Shown here piece after piece: positions 43,970 to 53,320 of a DNA stretch of 64,000 nucleotides. The position numbers and the translations under genes are program-made. Within the stretch, counting starts at the first letter, position 1, and every line of letters begins with the position of its first letter. Source of the DNA: an uncultured Arenicella sp. (GTDB lineage Bacteria > Pseudomonadota > Gammaproteobacteria > Arenicellales > Arenicellaceae). The DNA is taken from contig CALAKU010000024.1 of assembly GCA_937922925.1 (NCBI GenBank), positions 1 to 64,000 on the forward strand. Direction: 5' to 3'. The notes under the pieces are model-generated. The model saw nothing but the letters and a program-made list of their open reading frames with translations, was not told the DNA's origin and did not search any database.

Positions 43970-44869
43970 CTAAACCAGCTTTGCTGCTTCTTCTACAACG
44001 ATGGCATGACGCAAAGCAAGCGCCGCTTGGTCGCGATCGTAACCGCCACCGATGACGGTCGCTATCGGAATCTGCCGCTCTCTCAGCGTAGTCAAGACAT
44101 AGCGATCACGTTCTCGTATTCCAGCAAGGCTGACATCCAGTAACCCTAAGGGATCATCTTTGTAAACGTCGACCCCGGCGTCATAAAGTACAAGATCAGC
44201 TTGGCTCTGCGCCAAAGCAGTGTCTAAGGCGTCGGCGACTTGTTGAAGATAGGCCTCATCACTTAAGCCTTTGGGTAAGTCGATATCTAAGTCACTTTGT
44301 TGTTTGCGCGCCGGGAAGTTTTTCTCACAATGTATCGAGCAGGTATATGCATTTGCTTCGTCGGCTAATATTGCCGCGGTTCCATCTCCTTGATGCACAT
44401 CACAATCGAAAATCAAAACGCGTTGAGCTTTACCCGTTTTGAGTAAGCTCAGCGCCGTAATGGCAAGATCGTTTAGCACACAATAACCTGAGCCAAAGTT
44501 ATAATGCGCATGATGCGTGCCACCGGCTAAGTGGCAGGCGATGCCATCTCTTAGTGCCAAGTGGGCGGTTAACAGAGTGCCGTTCGGCGAAATCAACGTG
44601 CGATTAACCAAGCCTTGCGACCATGGCAAGCCTAGTCGGCGCAGCGCTTTTGGCGACAGCTCGCCGCTCACGAAATCCTTGATATAGGCAGGGCAATGCG
44701 CTAATTCAAGAAGGTCCTTGCGAGCCTGCCCCGGTCGCAAGCAAGCTTGCGCTTGAATGTGTTGAGAGTTGCATAAATAGTCGTATAACAAACGAAACTT
44801 TTGCATCGGAAAGCGATGCGCCGTTGGGAATTGATAACTGTAGTAAGGGCTTGATACCGTGGCAAGCAT
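43970..44869 (-). CDS. Histone-deacetylase-family (class II-like) deacetylase
   Basis: This zinc hydrolase of 299 residues shows the HDAC active site: HHAHYNFGSGYCVLND (catalytic His pair), DCDVHQGDGTA (zinc Asp and His) and YDAGVDVYKDDPLG (second zinc Asp). Bacterial members remove acetyl groups from acetylpolyamines, small metabolites or proteins. It follows the MFS exporter gene on the same strand by 106 bases, so it may deacetylate or modify something exported by it. Confidence 0.93.
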   Translation of the reverse strand: MLATVSSPYYSYQFPTAHRFPMQKFRLLYDYLCNSQHIQAQACLRPGQARKDLLELAHCPAYIKDFVSGELSPKALRRLGLPWSQGLVNRTLISPNGTLLTAHLALRDGIACHLAGGTHHAHYNFGSGYCVLNDLAITALSLLKTGKAQRVLIFDCDVHQGDGTAAILADEANAYTCSIHCEKNFPARKQQSDLDIDLPKGLSDEAYLQQVADALDTALAQSQADLVLYDAGVDVYKDDPLGLLDVSLAGIRERDRYVLTTLRERQIPIATVIGGGYDRDQAALALRHAIVVEEAAKLV

Positions 44870-44884
44870 AGGGCGCAGTGGTTT

Positions 44885-44914
44885 GGCTAAGTTGTTGATG
44901 GCTAAGTTGTTGAT
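44885..44914. repeat. Two perfect 15-bp tandem repeats
   Basis: GGCTAAGTTGTTGAT occurs twice head to tail, 16 bases before the HDAC-family gene (read on the minus strand). Confidence 0.9.
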
Positions 44915-44975
44915 GTTTTAACGGTACTCGTGGTGATGCCTGTCGCTACGTTGACCAATCTGTATACCCAGATAC

Positions 44976-46211
44976 TCAGATCGTTCCATCGGCTGAGACC
45001 GTGGCTACTGGTTTACAGCTCACCAAGATCAATAGAGCGAGGACGGTCAACACTGCGCCGATCGCGAAAGGTGCACCAGGGAAGTAAAACGCGGCATTTT
45101 CAGCGGTATAAAAAGCGAGCGCATTATTATACAAAAGTGGCGCAAACAAGGCGCCTAGTGCTGCCATACTGGCATTAAAGCCTTGCAATTCGCCTTGTGC
45201 GTTCGCGGGGATGCGTCTCGACATCATCGAATTAATGCTGGGCATAACCATGCTTTGTAACCCAATGACGGCGCAAAGTAAAAGAGCGATGGCGGGCAGA
45301 GTATTTAAGCTGTATACGATCATTCCTAGCAAGCCAACGGCCATACCAAAGATGGCGGTATGACGTTCGCCAAATCGGTTTACGAACCGCCCTAGTAGCT
45401 GCGCTTGAACCAAGGCCATTGACAAGCCAACCAAGGTTAATGATACGCCCACCATTTTAGCATCCCAACCGTAGACGATAGGAGCAAAGTAACCCCAAGT
45501 CATCGGATAAATGTTGGCGCAAACAACCCAAACAAAATACACCAAGGAAATTCGCAGAACGCCCGTATGTTGGCGCAAGCTTTTAAGCGCGCCAAACGGG
45601 TTTGCGCGATTAAAATTAAATGGGCGCCTTGCGTCTTCGGGCATGGTTTCTGGAAAGGCGATCAGCCCGTAAATAAATGTAATAAAGGCCAAACCAGCGG
45701 CGACAAAAAATGGTGCGCGAGTTCCCCATTCGCCTAAAAAGCCGCCAATGGCTGGGCCAACGATAAAACCAATTCCGAAGGCTGCGCCAACCAATCCAAA
45801 GCTTCTTGCGCGATCTTCTGAAGACGAAATGTCAGCCATGACCGCATTGGCAGGGCCAAACACAGCACCTAATGCTCCAGCGATCCCCCTGCCGATGAAA
45901 AGCCAGAGAATACTCGGCGCTAACCCCATTAATATAAAATCGACTCCGTAGCCAAATAAAGACAGTAAAAACACTGGGCGTCGGCCGAAACGGTCGCTTA
46001 GATTGCCAACGATGGGGCCCATCAAAAACTGACAAACAGCGTATATGGCGGCGATCCATCCACCGATGTAAGCCGCTTGTGAAAGGCTGACTTGCTCGAG
46101 CTCTACAATCAACTGCGGCAATACCGGCATAATGATGCCAAAGCCCACCGAATATGAGAACACAGTCAATATCACAAACCGTTTGGCGTTGTTTTTATCT
46201 CGTTCCTGCAT
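44976..46211 (-). CDS. MFS transporter, TetA-like drug/H+ antiporter group
   Basis: A 12-helix transporter of 411 residues. Motif A is [17 protein letters not shown], motif C-like Gly/Pro-rich helix five is [17 protein letters not shown], both marking 12-TM drug:proton antiporters. The substrate cannot be read. It is upstream of the HDAC-family gene and may share its transcript. GC and codon use look like the neighbours'. Confidence 0.92.
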   Translation of the reverse strand: MQERDKNNAKRFVILTVFSYSVGFGIIMPVLPQLIVELEQVSLSQAAYIGGWIAAIYAVCQFLMGPIVGNLSDRFGRRPVFLLSLFGYGVDFILMGLAPSILWLFIGRGIAGALGAVFGPANAVMADISSSEDRARSFGLVGAAFGIGFIVGPAIGGFLGEWGTRAPFFVAAGLAFITFIYGLIAFPETMPEDARRPFNFNRANPFGALKSLRQHTGVLRISLVYFVWVVCANIYPMTWGYFAPIVYGWDAKMVGVSLTLVGLSMALVQAQLLGRFVNRFGERHTAIFGMAVGLLGMIVYSLNTLPAIALLLCAVIGLQSMVMPSINSMMSRRIPANAQGELQGFNASMAALGALFAPLLYNNALAFYTAENAAFYFPGAPFAIGAVLTVLALLILVSCKPVATVSADGTI

Positions 46212-46437
46212 TGTCGGTTTGTGGCGATTTTAAGCTTTGCGGTTTGCAAGCATAGCACTGGCAGAGCCCGGGCCTGTGCAGGAATTTACTTGTTTACGGC
46301 ACATCTATGCCAACAATGATCGTTTGAGGTTGAGTTATTCACCATGGTGGTTTATTTTTGCTTTGGGGGGCATCAATTAGGCTCAAATATTAATCCACCG
46401 CAAGTTTTAGGCAAGTTTTAGGTAGTACGGGGGAATC

Positions 46438-46929
46438 ATGAAATTTTTATTCGCGACAGGGTTTGCGCTGTCATTGTTATCGACCACGGTTTTTCCTGAG
46501 TCAGCAAAAGCTACGGGGCCAATACAGCCCGTTTATTCTCTGAAGAATCTTGGCGAGACCGTTGTTAACGGTGAGGCCTTCAAGAAATTGGAAGTGCGTT
46601 GCAATACCCACGACCAGCTTCGCTATATCCATCGAAACCAAGGCTCTGAAGAATGGTGCGCTTATGGCCTTGGCGACAAATGTTCAGATGATCGTATTGA
46701 GGCCGCAGGGTTCGCTTGTTTGATGAGCAGCAACGAGGTCGCCGCGTTAAGTCGCGAAGCGCCGGCTCCGCTGGTGGTTGACCCAGACTTAAAGCAACGT
46801 CTTGAGCAACGAAAAAAGCTGGAAGACGAGCTCTATGCGCTGGAACAAAAGCGTATTGAAATTCGTCAGCGCCAGTTGGAGTTGCGAAAACGCGAGGTTG
46901 AGCTCAGCGCAAAATTAGAGCAAGGTTAG
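46438..46929 (+). CDS. Secreted protein with C-terminal coiled coil
   Basis: A signal peptide (ending AKATG) is followed by a small domain with four cysteines (EVRCNTH, EWCAYG, DKCSDD, FACLMS) and a long C-terminal helix (KQRLEQRKKLEDELYALEQK and beyond) that should form a coiled coil. Likely a periplasmic dimer. I do not recognise the family. GGGG precedes the ATG. Confidence 0.75.
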   Translation: MKFLFATGFALSLLSTTVFPESAKATGPIQPVYSLKNLGETVVNGEAFKKLEVRCNTHDQLRYIHRNQGSEEWCAYGLGDKCSDDRIEAAGFACLMSSNEVAALSREAPAPLVVDPDLKQRLEQRKKLEDELYALEQKRIEIRQRQLELRKREVELSAKLEQG

Positions 46930-46980
46930 CGTTTAAAAATCCTGCCAAGGGGCTAAAGGGTCTAGCTAAAAGGTTTAAGA

Positions 46981-47034
46981 GTCGGACAAAAACTAAGCGC
47001 TGGACAAAAACTAAGAGCCGGACAAAAAAAAAGC
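46981..47034. repeat. Three 18-bp tandem repeats
   Basis: Units GYCGGACAAAAACTAAGM repeat three times. In the last, CTA has become AAA, creating a run of nine A. That run supplies the T-tract of the minus-strand terminator next to it. Confidence 0.88.
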
Positions 47035-47060
47035 AAACAGCAGAATTAACTACTGTTTGC
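47024..47060 (-). terminator. Terminator of the small membrane protein gene
   Basis: GCAAACAG and CTGTTTGC form an 8-bp stem with a 12-nt loop. On the minus strand nine T follow directly. It lies 64 bases past the stop of the gene at 47124-47471. A second hairpin (GGCACT / AGTGCC, 47089-47107) lies between. Confidence 0.85.
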
Positions 47061-47123
47061 AAAAGGTAAGAGTGAGAAAATGATGAGAGGCACTGTTGCG
47101 AAGTGCCAAACTCTCATCGGTCA

Positions 47124-47471
47124 TTAAAGCGGATAAGGGTGATCCGCTAAAATTTTGCCTACCCCGTTTATCACGCGGTATAAACTCCACAACCAGGTTG
47201 CAAGTAAAATGACGTAGCCGATTGCGGCGACAATCAAAATCCAGCCCACGACAGTCCACAATAAGCCCCACCAGAAAACGCGAATTGCATTGGTGTAGTG
47301 GCTGTGGTAAATCGTGCCCAAGGCGCTTCGCCGTTTGATCATCGCCCAAACCGCTCCGACTAGAATCGGAATTGCAGTAAACAATCCCACACCAATCAGA
47401 ATGTAAGCAATGATCGCATGGCTCTTGGCCTCGCTTTTGGTCAAAACCGTTGCGTTTGCGACGGTATCCAT
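47124..47471 (-). CDS. Small integral membrane protein, DUF4870-like
   Basis: The 115-residue protein has about three membrane helices (IIAYILIGVGLFTAIPILVGAV; FWWGLLWTVVGWILIVAAIG; then VILLATWLWSLY) and a cytoplasmic loop IKRRSALGTIYHSHYTNAIRVFW, typical of the Tic20/DUF4870-like small membrane proteins. Its function is unknown. AGGAG precedes the ATG by seven bases and a terminator follows, so it is a single-gene unit. Confidence 0.8.
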   Translation of the reverse strand: MDTVANATVLTKSEAKSHAIIAYILIGVGLFTAIPILVGAVWAMIKRRSALGTIYHSHYTNAIRVFWWGLLWTVVGWILIVAAIGYVILLATWLWSLYRVINGVGKILADHPYPL

Positions 47472-47639
47472 ACAAGTCTCCTAGTTAAGTTTGACGCTTA
47501 CCATATTGCCTCGAGATGCGCGGCAATCCTATAGCACATATGGACTAGGTAAATAGACTAGGCGTAAATAGATGGGGTTGCGGTATAGATAGCAGCACCG
47601 GTTGTGCTCCTAGTGCACTTCCATCGAGCTATACCACCG

Positions 47640-47884
47640 ATTAGTTTTATCTATCATTCAAAATCAAGGCACTTGAAAACAGATGTTGTTAAAAAAACCA
47701 AGCCTGTTGTTATCGAGCAACATTTTGAGCGAATACGCTTGTCAATCTTAATCCTCGGTTAAAAAGGCACTCCAGGGCGCTCAATCAAAAGATACTCCTC
47801 ACATGAACAATGAGTTCTCTCTTTTTTCATAACTCTCTCTTCTTTATCTTGATATCGCCGCCCTCATAAGCGGCGATTTTTTTT
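47640..47884 (+). ncRNA. Possible small RNA ending at an orphan terminator
   Basis: The 434-bp gap 47472-47905 holds no credible gene. It ends with a strong plus-strand terminator (ATCGCCGC / GCGGCGAT, 47854-47877, then a run of eight T) that belongs to no plus-strand gene; the nearest plus-strand gene stops 920 bases upstream. A short RNA could start somewhere in 47640-47760. I cannot place its promoter, and the start given is only a guess. Confidence 0.35.
47854..47884 (+). terminator. Strong intrinsic terminator without a known gene
   Basis: ATCGCCGC and GCGGCGAT form a perfect 8-bp stem with an 8-nt loop, followed by eight T on the plus strand. On the minus strand there is no T-run, so it is not a terminator for the Lon-domain gene that ends at 47906. 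Confidence 0.88.
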
Positions 47885-47905
47885 GCCTAGTGAATCGATA
47901 TGGCA

Positions 47906-48565
47906 CTAATGACGAGTCGAGCGACTCAGGTCTTGATCTTTGTTAAGGATCGCAATAAACGATTTAATCTGATCTTCTCGGCTTTTCGTTTCGATCAGCA
48001 GTTGTTTGTCTTGAGCATCCAAAGGCAAATATCCAAATAAGTTATTAACGATTTCGGTCGAGCTCAGTTGTTCCATGACGGCCCAATCCGTGTCTATCTC
48101 TTTGGCCATAAAATACTGTTTTAAGGCGGCCAAGAGTGCCAGATTTGAATCGCTGCTATTGTTCTTATCATTTGTTTGCGCTTCAAGCAGAAGATCGCTT
48201 TCGAAGTCCTTCCAATTTGGTTTGACGATTCGATACTCTCGAACGCTAGGGAGTTCTTCTTCAATACGATATCGGCAGAGGCCTTTTAGTGTGACCTCAA
48301 GGCGACCGTCTTGAGTTTCTTCGTATCGGTAAATACGCCCAACGCAGCCCACATTATATAAATTTGGCTGGTCTTGGCGGTCGCTGGGTTGGACCATTCC
48401 AATGAGTTGATTGCTGCGCATGGCATCTTGCACCATGCTTAGATAACGGGGTTCAAAGATATTCAGGGGTAAATGTCCGCCCGGCAAAATCACCGCGCCA
48501 GACAAAGGAAAAATGGGTAGGCTTTTCGGGAGCTGTTCAAAAGTTGGGGAAAAAGGGTGGGGCAT
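47906..48565 (-). CDS. Lon-N substrate-binding domain protein
   Basis: The 219-residue protein has the Lon protease N-terminal (PUA-like) domain only: LPIFPLSGAVILPGGHLPLNIFEPRYLSMV (split across the text) then IGMVQP and GCVGRIYRYEETQDGRLEVTLKG. No ATPase or protease part is present, which is normal for this family. It may bind unfolded proteins or act as an adaptor. It is followed upstream, on the same strand, by a methyltransferase. Confidence 0.9.
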   Translation of the reverse strand: MPHPFSPTFEQLPKSLPIFPLSGAVILPGGHLPLNIFEPRYLSMVQDAMRSNQLIGMVQPSDRQDQPNLYNVGCVGRIYRYEETQDGRLEVTLKGLCRYRIEEELPSVREYRIVKPNWKDFESDLLLEAQTNDKNNSSDSNLALLAALKQYFMAKEIDTDWAVMEQLSSTEIVNNLFGYLPLDAQDKQLLIETKSREDQIKSFIAILNKDQDLSRSTRH

Positions 48566-48646
48566 TGGAGTCGCCTATTTTGAGTTGCCGAGTGTTTGAT
48601 TTACCGAGTTGGGCGTGACGCTCAACTCCGTGTTTGCCCACAAAGT

Positions 48647-49348
48647 TTACTCAGCGACAGGTGAATCGCTTCTATACAAACGTACTTGGTTAAAGGCTGA
48701 CGCTTCATCCAGATCGGGCACAGTATGACTTTGGAACTGCGCAACAAGGGTTAACGAACTCAGTTGATTTGGCGAAACCCTCGAATCGGCAACCCAAATA
48801 TCGTCAAAAAGTGATTGTAAATCTGGCAGAAGCGGCAAGTTCTCGCGGTCGTAAAATACATCGGCGATAGCAATGACGGTATGTTTTGCCAAAGCAACTT
48901 GGTTGATTGAACCCACGGTTTGAATCTCAACCTGATTAATATCAGCGTTTGCTCGCGCGATGCTGCGGGCGATGGGGTCTTCGTCTAGGGCGATTGCCTT
49001 AAGGGCTCCGGCTTTTGCGGCGGCGATAGCAACGACGCCGCTGCCGCAGCCAAAATCCAGAACTACTTTATCGCGCACAAGATCAGGGTGATCTAAAAAG
49101 TAGCGCGCCAATACCTGCCCGCTCGCCCAGCAGAACGCCCAATACGGAGGCTCGTCCATAAGATCATGCGCCGCTTCGGCACTCAATTCATGCTGAGGAT
49201 AATGTTCATCCAATAGAAACAACTTAATCTCAGGCACTTGAGGCAAGGAGTTTAACGCCAGCTCAGCCTGCGGTATTTTGTTGCGCAACGCTAATGTTGC
49301 GGCGCTCATATCCGAAGGTGTGTTAGATTTATTGATACTCGATGGCAT
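48647..49348 (-). CDS. Class I SAM-dependent methyltransferase, ETFB-lysine-methylase-like
   Basis: A Rossmann-fold methyltransferase of 233 residues. Motif I is VLDFGCGSGVVAIAAAKAGA, motif II is ALDEDPIARS. The N-terminal stretch PPYWAFCWASGQVLARY is typical of the METTL20/nicotinamide-N-methylase-like group, which methylates protein lysines. The target is unknown. It is 81 bases upstream of the Lon-N protein on the same strand. An alternative ATG lies at residue 14. Confidence 0.85.
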   Translation of the reverse strand: MPSSINKSNTPSDMSAATLALRNKIPQAELALNSLPQVPEIKLFLLDEHYPQHELSAEAAHDLMDEPPYWAFCWASGQVLARYFLDHPDLVRDKVVLDFGCGSGVVAIAAAKAGALKAIALDEDPIARSIARANADINQVEIQTVGSINQVALAKHTVIAIADVFYDRENLPLLPDLQSLFDDIWVADSRVSPNQLSSLTLVAQFQSHTVPDLDEASAFNQVRLYRSDSPVAE

Positions 49349-49541
49349 TGCTTAGCGTTACTTGAGTGTTACTTGAGCGTTTTTGAAGTTCTGAACATCA
49401 GACAGTTTGCATAGTAAGTTGTTGCGGCTAAAAATATCAGTTGCCACACTTGCAAATATTAAAGGTAGTTGTGACTTCGTTATCAAACAGAGAAACACGG
49501 CGAGCTGAGTACTTAGTCACTTATTTTGACGGCACCATACC

Positions 49542-49835
49542 ATGCGTTTATCGATTTTAATTTTGTGTATTATTTTGCCAATGGCGTCCTCTTGTTCTTC
49601 TATAGGGCAGCAGGCCCAAGCACCAGAAGTGAAAGAGGCGTTTGCTCCGAGTCGCCCGGCTCTTTATCGACAAGATTGCCTTGATGCTGGAGCGAACATT
49701 ATTGGCGACATCGGCGATGGTCGAATACATCGCCAAGACTACCTTTGCCCAAACAATCAGCCGCCCTTAGGCACCATTATTTACAGTGACGGCGAAGCCA
49801 TGCCTATCGAAGGCGAAGTGTGCTGTGGCCGCTAA
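49542..49835 (+). CDS. Small lipoprotein
   Basis: A 97-residue protein with a lipoprotein signal (SILILCIILPMASSC, lipidation at Cys18). The mature part has three more cysteines (QDCLDAG, YLCPNN, EVCCGR, the last a pair). Its function is unknown. A 21-bp duplication follows the gene. Confidence 0.78.
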   Translation: MRLSILILCIILPMASSCSSIGQQAQAPEVKEAFAPSRPALYRQDCLDAGANIIGDIGDGRIHRQDYLCPNNQPPLGTIIYSDGEAMPIEGEVCCGR

Positions 49836-49849
49836 CTATACGACTACCT

Positions 49850-49902
49850 CGTGTGGCTCTGCGATTATCGCGTGTGGCCCTGCGATTAACGCGCGTGGCT
49901 TA
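49850..49902. repeat. 21-bp direct repeats, about 2.5 copies
   Basis: CGTGTGGCTCTGCGATTATCG is followed by a copy with two changes and then by a partial third. The last part encodes the C-terminal residues of the convergent dehydrogenase (stop at 49886), so the duplication lies partly in its coding end. Confidence 0.88.
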
Positions 49903-50893
49903 GTACCGCGCGATACCTCACCTTGCCATGATGCAGGCGCTCGATTGCCTCGTTGATATCGCTAAATGCGTATTCTTCTATCACGGGTTTAATATCGTGT
50001 TTTGCCGCAAACGCGAGCATTTGCGAAATAGTACTAGGGCTGCCCACCGGAGAACCCGAAATACTCAGTTGCTTGCCTAACAGCATCTGCACTCGAATCG
50101 CCATTGGATCGACTGGGATGCCCACAAAATTCAAACGCCCTTTGGGAGCCAATGTTTGCAGATAGAGCGCCCAATCCAGCGGCACATTGACTGTCGATAA
50201 AATCATGTCAAAGCGGTTGCGCGCCGATTTGATGGCGGCGTCGTCTCGCGAATTGAGCGTGTCGGACGCGCCCAAAGACAATGCTTCGTCGGTTTTCGCT
50301 TGGGTCGATGTAAACGCGGTTACCTCGCATCCCCAGGCGCTGAAAAATTGCAGCGCCAAATGTCCGAGCCCGCCAATGCCGATAATGGCAACTCGGTCGC
50401 CGGGTTTTACGTTGAATTGAACAATTGGATTAAACACGGTGACGCCACCACAAAATAGAGGGCCAGCGCTGGTGTGATCAATACCATCCGGTAGGGCGAC
50501 GACACTGCTGGCTTGCGCTCGCACTCTATCCGCAAAACCGCCGTGGCGGCCGATGATTGTAGGCCGAGCCTGCGCGCATAAATTTTGATCGTCTTGATGA
50601 CAGCTTTGGCAGTCATTGCAATAGCCTGAATGCCAACCCAAGCCCACGGCTTGCCCAATCGTGAATTGGTTTACCGATTCTCCAACCGCAGTGATGCGGC
50701 CTATGACTTCATGGCCAGCGACTAGGGGATATCGACTTGCGCCCCATTCATTATTGATCATGCTGAGATCGCTGTGGCAAAGGCCACTTGAGTCTATTTC
50801 TATCTCAACATCGTCGACCTTGAGTTCGCCGGGGTCGTATTCAAATGGCTGTAATTTCTCACCAGCGGCCATTGCTGCGTAGGCGTGTATCAT
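49886..50893 (-). CDS. Zinc-dependent alcohol dehydrogenase / aldehyde reductase
   Basis: A medium-chain dehydrogenase of 335 residues. Catalytic zinc ligands lie in GLCHSDLS, AGHEVIG and the Cys of FCGGV; the structural zinc has four Cys in YCNDCQSCHQDDQNLC. The cofactor motif is GIGGLGHLALQF. It is close to the Ahr/YjgB and cinnamyl-alcohol-dehydrogenase-like NADP reductases, acting on broad aldehydes. The extreme C-terminus (VLSHAR) is encoded within a DNA duplication. Confidence 0.92.
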   Translation of the reverse strand: MIHAYAAMAAGEKLQPFEYDPGELKVDDVEIEIDSSGLCHSDLSMINNEWGASRYPLVAGHEVIGRITAVGESVNQFTIGQAVGLGWHSGYCNDCQSCHQDDQNLCAQARPTIIGRHGGFADRVRAQASSVVALPDGIDHTSAGPLFCGGVTVFNPIVQFNVKPGDRVAIIGIGGLGHLALQFFSAWGCEVTAFTSTQAKTDEALSLGASDTLNSRDDAAIKSARNRFDMILSTVNVPLDWALYLQTLAPKGRLNFVGIPVDPMAIRVQMLLGKQLSISGSPVGSPSTISQMLAFAAKHDIKPVIEEYAFSDINEAIERLHHGKVRYRAVLSHAR

Positions 50894-50953
50894 GCTTGCT
50901 CCGTCTCTGTAAGATGCTTAACAGTCTACCGCGAAACACGTTAAACTGGGTGG

Positions 50954-52156
50954 ATGCATTGTAATTCGAGCCGCCGACGTTTCCTAAGTTTATTGGCCGC
51001 CTCTGCTGCGGCTAGCGCCTGTTCAGATGCCATTCCCCCTGATCGTTATACCCAAGACGACATCGAGTTGTTGGCAAAACAACGATTAGATGAGGCGGCG
51101 GCCAGTGGTCAAGGGCGCTTTGGTCTTCAACGATACGCAGGCTACCAAGGTTTGAGCGAACTACCCTGGTTCGAACTCGATGAAAATCAACAATTGATTT
51201 GTGTCGACGAATCGGTGCCGCCAGCCATCGATGTGCATTGTCATCTTGGGATGCGAGTGTTGTTCAAGCCAAAGTTGAATCAACATGAATCCAGTCAGCG
51301 AGTTCAGCATTTATTGGATTGCCAAGCGGATTGCGAATTGGACTTAGACGTTTACATGAACGCAAATTTTAGCAACAAGGCGTTAAGGCACCTGAAGCGA
51401 ACCTTGCTAACCCAGGGCTTGTGGGGCAACGAGGTTGTGCGAACTCACACCATGGCGAATCTGATTAATGAGATGGATTCCATGCGGGTAGACAAAGCCA
51501 TCTTATTGCCAATTAAGTTCGGCTTACCGTTTGGCGACGATTTGACTGAACAATGGCGCCGCGATGCTCAAAAACCCGTATTCAATAATCGCCTGCTAAG
51601 TGGTTTTTCGGTTGACCCTCATGCCGAAAACGCAATTGAAGAATTCAGGCAGCATGCCGCCAAGGGCTTTAAGATCGTTAAGCTGCATCCGCCACTGCAA
51701 AAGTTTTTCCCCGACGACACCAAGTTAATGCCCTTGTATGAAGAGGCTCAAAGCTCAGGCGTGGTGGTGTTTTTCCATGGTGGGCGAGCTGGGATTGAGC
51801 CGGAGTCATCCCATCCTTATGCCATGCCTCGGCACTACGAAGCGGCACTTAAGAACTTTCCCAAACTGAATTTCATTCTTGGCCATGGCGGTGCGCGCGA
51901 CGGCGATGCCATGCTTGAGTTAATGCTCAAGTACCCAAATGCGTGGCTGGGTTTACAAGGTCAGGGTCTAAGCAAGCTGGACAACATCATTGATCGCAGT
52001 CGAGGCCAGCGTTTGTTGTTTGGCACGGATTGGCCGTTTTATCATATCGCTCCTTCGTTGGCGAAAATCTTGATGGTCACCGAAGCACCAGGGCGAATGG
52101 CCCTTCGCCGGCGCCTACTAAGAGACAATGCCGTATCGCTGTTTGCTTCGATATAG
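50954..52156 (+). CDS. Tat-exported lipoprotein amidohydrolase
   Basis: A twin-arginine signal (SSRRRFLSLLAASAAASAC) ends at a Cys that could be lipidated. The 400-residue protein then has the amidohydrolase TIM barrel: VHCHLG (first metal motif), IVKLHPPLQKFFP, VVFFHGG, LGHGGARDGDAM and FGTDWPFYHI (final metal Asp). This is the amidohydrolase-2 (decarboxylase/lactonase-like) group. The substrate is unknown. It is divergent from the alcohol dehydrogenase. Confidence 0.88.
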   Translation: MHCNSSRRRFLSLLAASAAASACSDAIPPDRYTQDDIELLAKQRLDEAAASGQGRFGLQRYAGYQGLSELPWFELDENQQLICVDESVPPAIDVHCHLGMRVLFKPKLNQHESSQRVQHLLDCQADCELDLDVYMNANFSNKALRHLKRTLLTQGLWGNEVVRTHTMANLINEMDSMRVDKAILLPIKFGLPFGDDLTEQWRRDAQKPVFNNRLLSGFSVDPHAENAIEEFRQHAAKGFKIVKLHPPLQKFFPDDTKLMPLYEEAQSSGVVVFFHGGRAGIEPESSHPYAMPRHYEAALKNFPKLNFILGHGGARDGDAMLELMLKYPNAWLGLQGQGLSKLDNIIDRSRGQRLLFGTDWPFYHIAPSLAKILMVTEAPGRMALRRRLLRDNAVSLFASI

Positions 52157-52323
52157 ATAATCAGCTACTTCAGGTTTCGCATATTTGGTTTGACATATTA
52201 AGGAAGCCCCAAATTGAATAGGCGAGAGCGACCTCGTCCAAATGGACTATAGTCTAGCTAGACTGCGCACTCTAAAATGCGATCATATAAGGGTTACGGG
52301 GTTTCGCTAGGAAGGCGTATTGA

Positions 52324-52542
52324 GTGAGTAAGAGCATGCATATGTCGTCTATAAAGGTAGTAGCGAATAAAATTGAAGAGTTAGTTGTCTGTACTCTTCC
52401 AAATGGCGAAGAAATTGAAATCGAGATGATCGATGCTTGGGGGGACGAAGCGGGCTCTGCAGCCGACGTGGATTCAGCCTTAGATCTTTTGCAAAGCCAT
52501 TTGCGAGATCAAGTTAAGGAAAAGCTAGGATTCGATGGCTAG
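52324..52542 (+). CDS. Small acidic cytoplasmic hypothetical protein
   Basis: A 72-residue acidic protein (IKVVANKIEELVVCTLPNGE, then a helix SALDLLQSHLRDQVKEKLG) without signal or membrane segment. The GTG start at 52324 has GGAAGG eight bases upstream, which decides for GTG over the ATG codons at 52336 and 52342. Its function is unknown. Confidence 0.65.
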   Translation: MSKSMHMSSIKVVANKIEELVVCTLPNGEEIEIEMIDAWGDEAGSAADVDSALDLLQSHLRDQVKEKLGFDG

Positions 52543-52653
52543 CTAAAGATGGTTCGATACTGATTGAGGCAAGCGTTGTCGCCAGTCTATGCTTGCGCCG
52601 CAAGTAGACGCAGGTTATAAGGATTGCTGTAAGCATTTATTTTGAGGGCGTCC

Positions 52654-53271
52654 ATGACGACCGTCATTCCATTTTCAGAGGCGTGTGAGCGCAACAAAGA
52701 TCCTATCTTAGAGATCATTACGCCGTATCTAAACGCGGTCGATCGAGTGCTGGAAATCGGCACTGGCACAGCGCAACATGCGCTTCATTTTGCCCAAGCC
52801 TGCCCGCATTTAACGTGGCAAACTACTGATCAATCGGAATACTTGGAAGGCATCCGTGCGCAACTGCAAAACACACCGCAAAGTAATGTGCTGGAACCTT
52901 TTGAACTCGATGTCAATCAAATTGATTGGCTAGCGCATTCGCAAGACAAGTCGGCTGGCTATCCTTTGCTGTACACGGCCAATACCTTTCATATTATGAC
53001 AGAGCAGGATGTGATTGAATTTTTTGCTGGCCTGCCGAAAATAGTTAGCTCGCATGCCACGCTGATCGTCTATGGGCCGTTTAGCTATCAAGGCAAATTC
53101 ACCAGCCTAAGTAATGCCGAATTTGATCAGCGATTGCGTCAACGAGGCGTCGGCAGCGGTATTCGAGATATCGACTTCTTAACTCCCTTAGCCAATCAAG
53201 CGGGCTTTAAACTAAAGCAAGACGTGGCCATGCCCGCGAACAATCAAATACTGGTTTGGCAAAAAAGCTGA
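52654..53271 (+). CDS. DUF938 family SAM-dependent methyltransferase-like protein
   Basis: The start TTVIPFSEACERNKDPIL is the DUF938 signature, followed by methyltransferase motif I VLEIGTGTAQHALHFAQ and the family block YTANTFHIM. The length (205 residues) is normal. GAGGG precedes ATG 52654; a TTG at 52642 would extend it. Its substrate is unknown. Confidence 0.9.
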   Translation: MTTVIPFSEACERNKDPILEIITPYLNAVDRVLEIGTGTAQHALHFAQACPHLTWQTTDQSEYLEGIRAQLQNTPQSNVLEPFELDVNQIDWLAHSQDKSAGYPLLYTANTFHIMTEQDVIEFFAGLPKIVSSHATLIVYGPFSYQGKFTSLSNAEFDQRLRQRGVGSGIRDIDFLTPLANQAGFKLKQDVAMPANNQILVWQKS

Positions 53272-53320
53272 TTAGGTAAACCTCAACTATTCTTCTCTCC
53301 GGTATATCCGGGACATACTT

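Noticed and set aside
47805..47834. Nine-codon leader peptide (ATG AAC AAT ...) before the orphan terminator
   Set aside because: No ribosome site and no amino acid run typical of attenuation.
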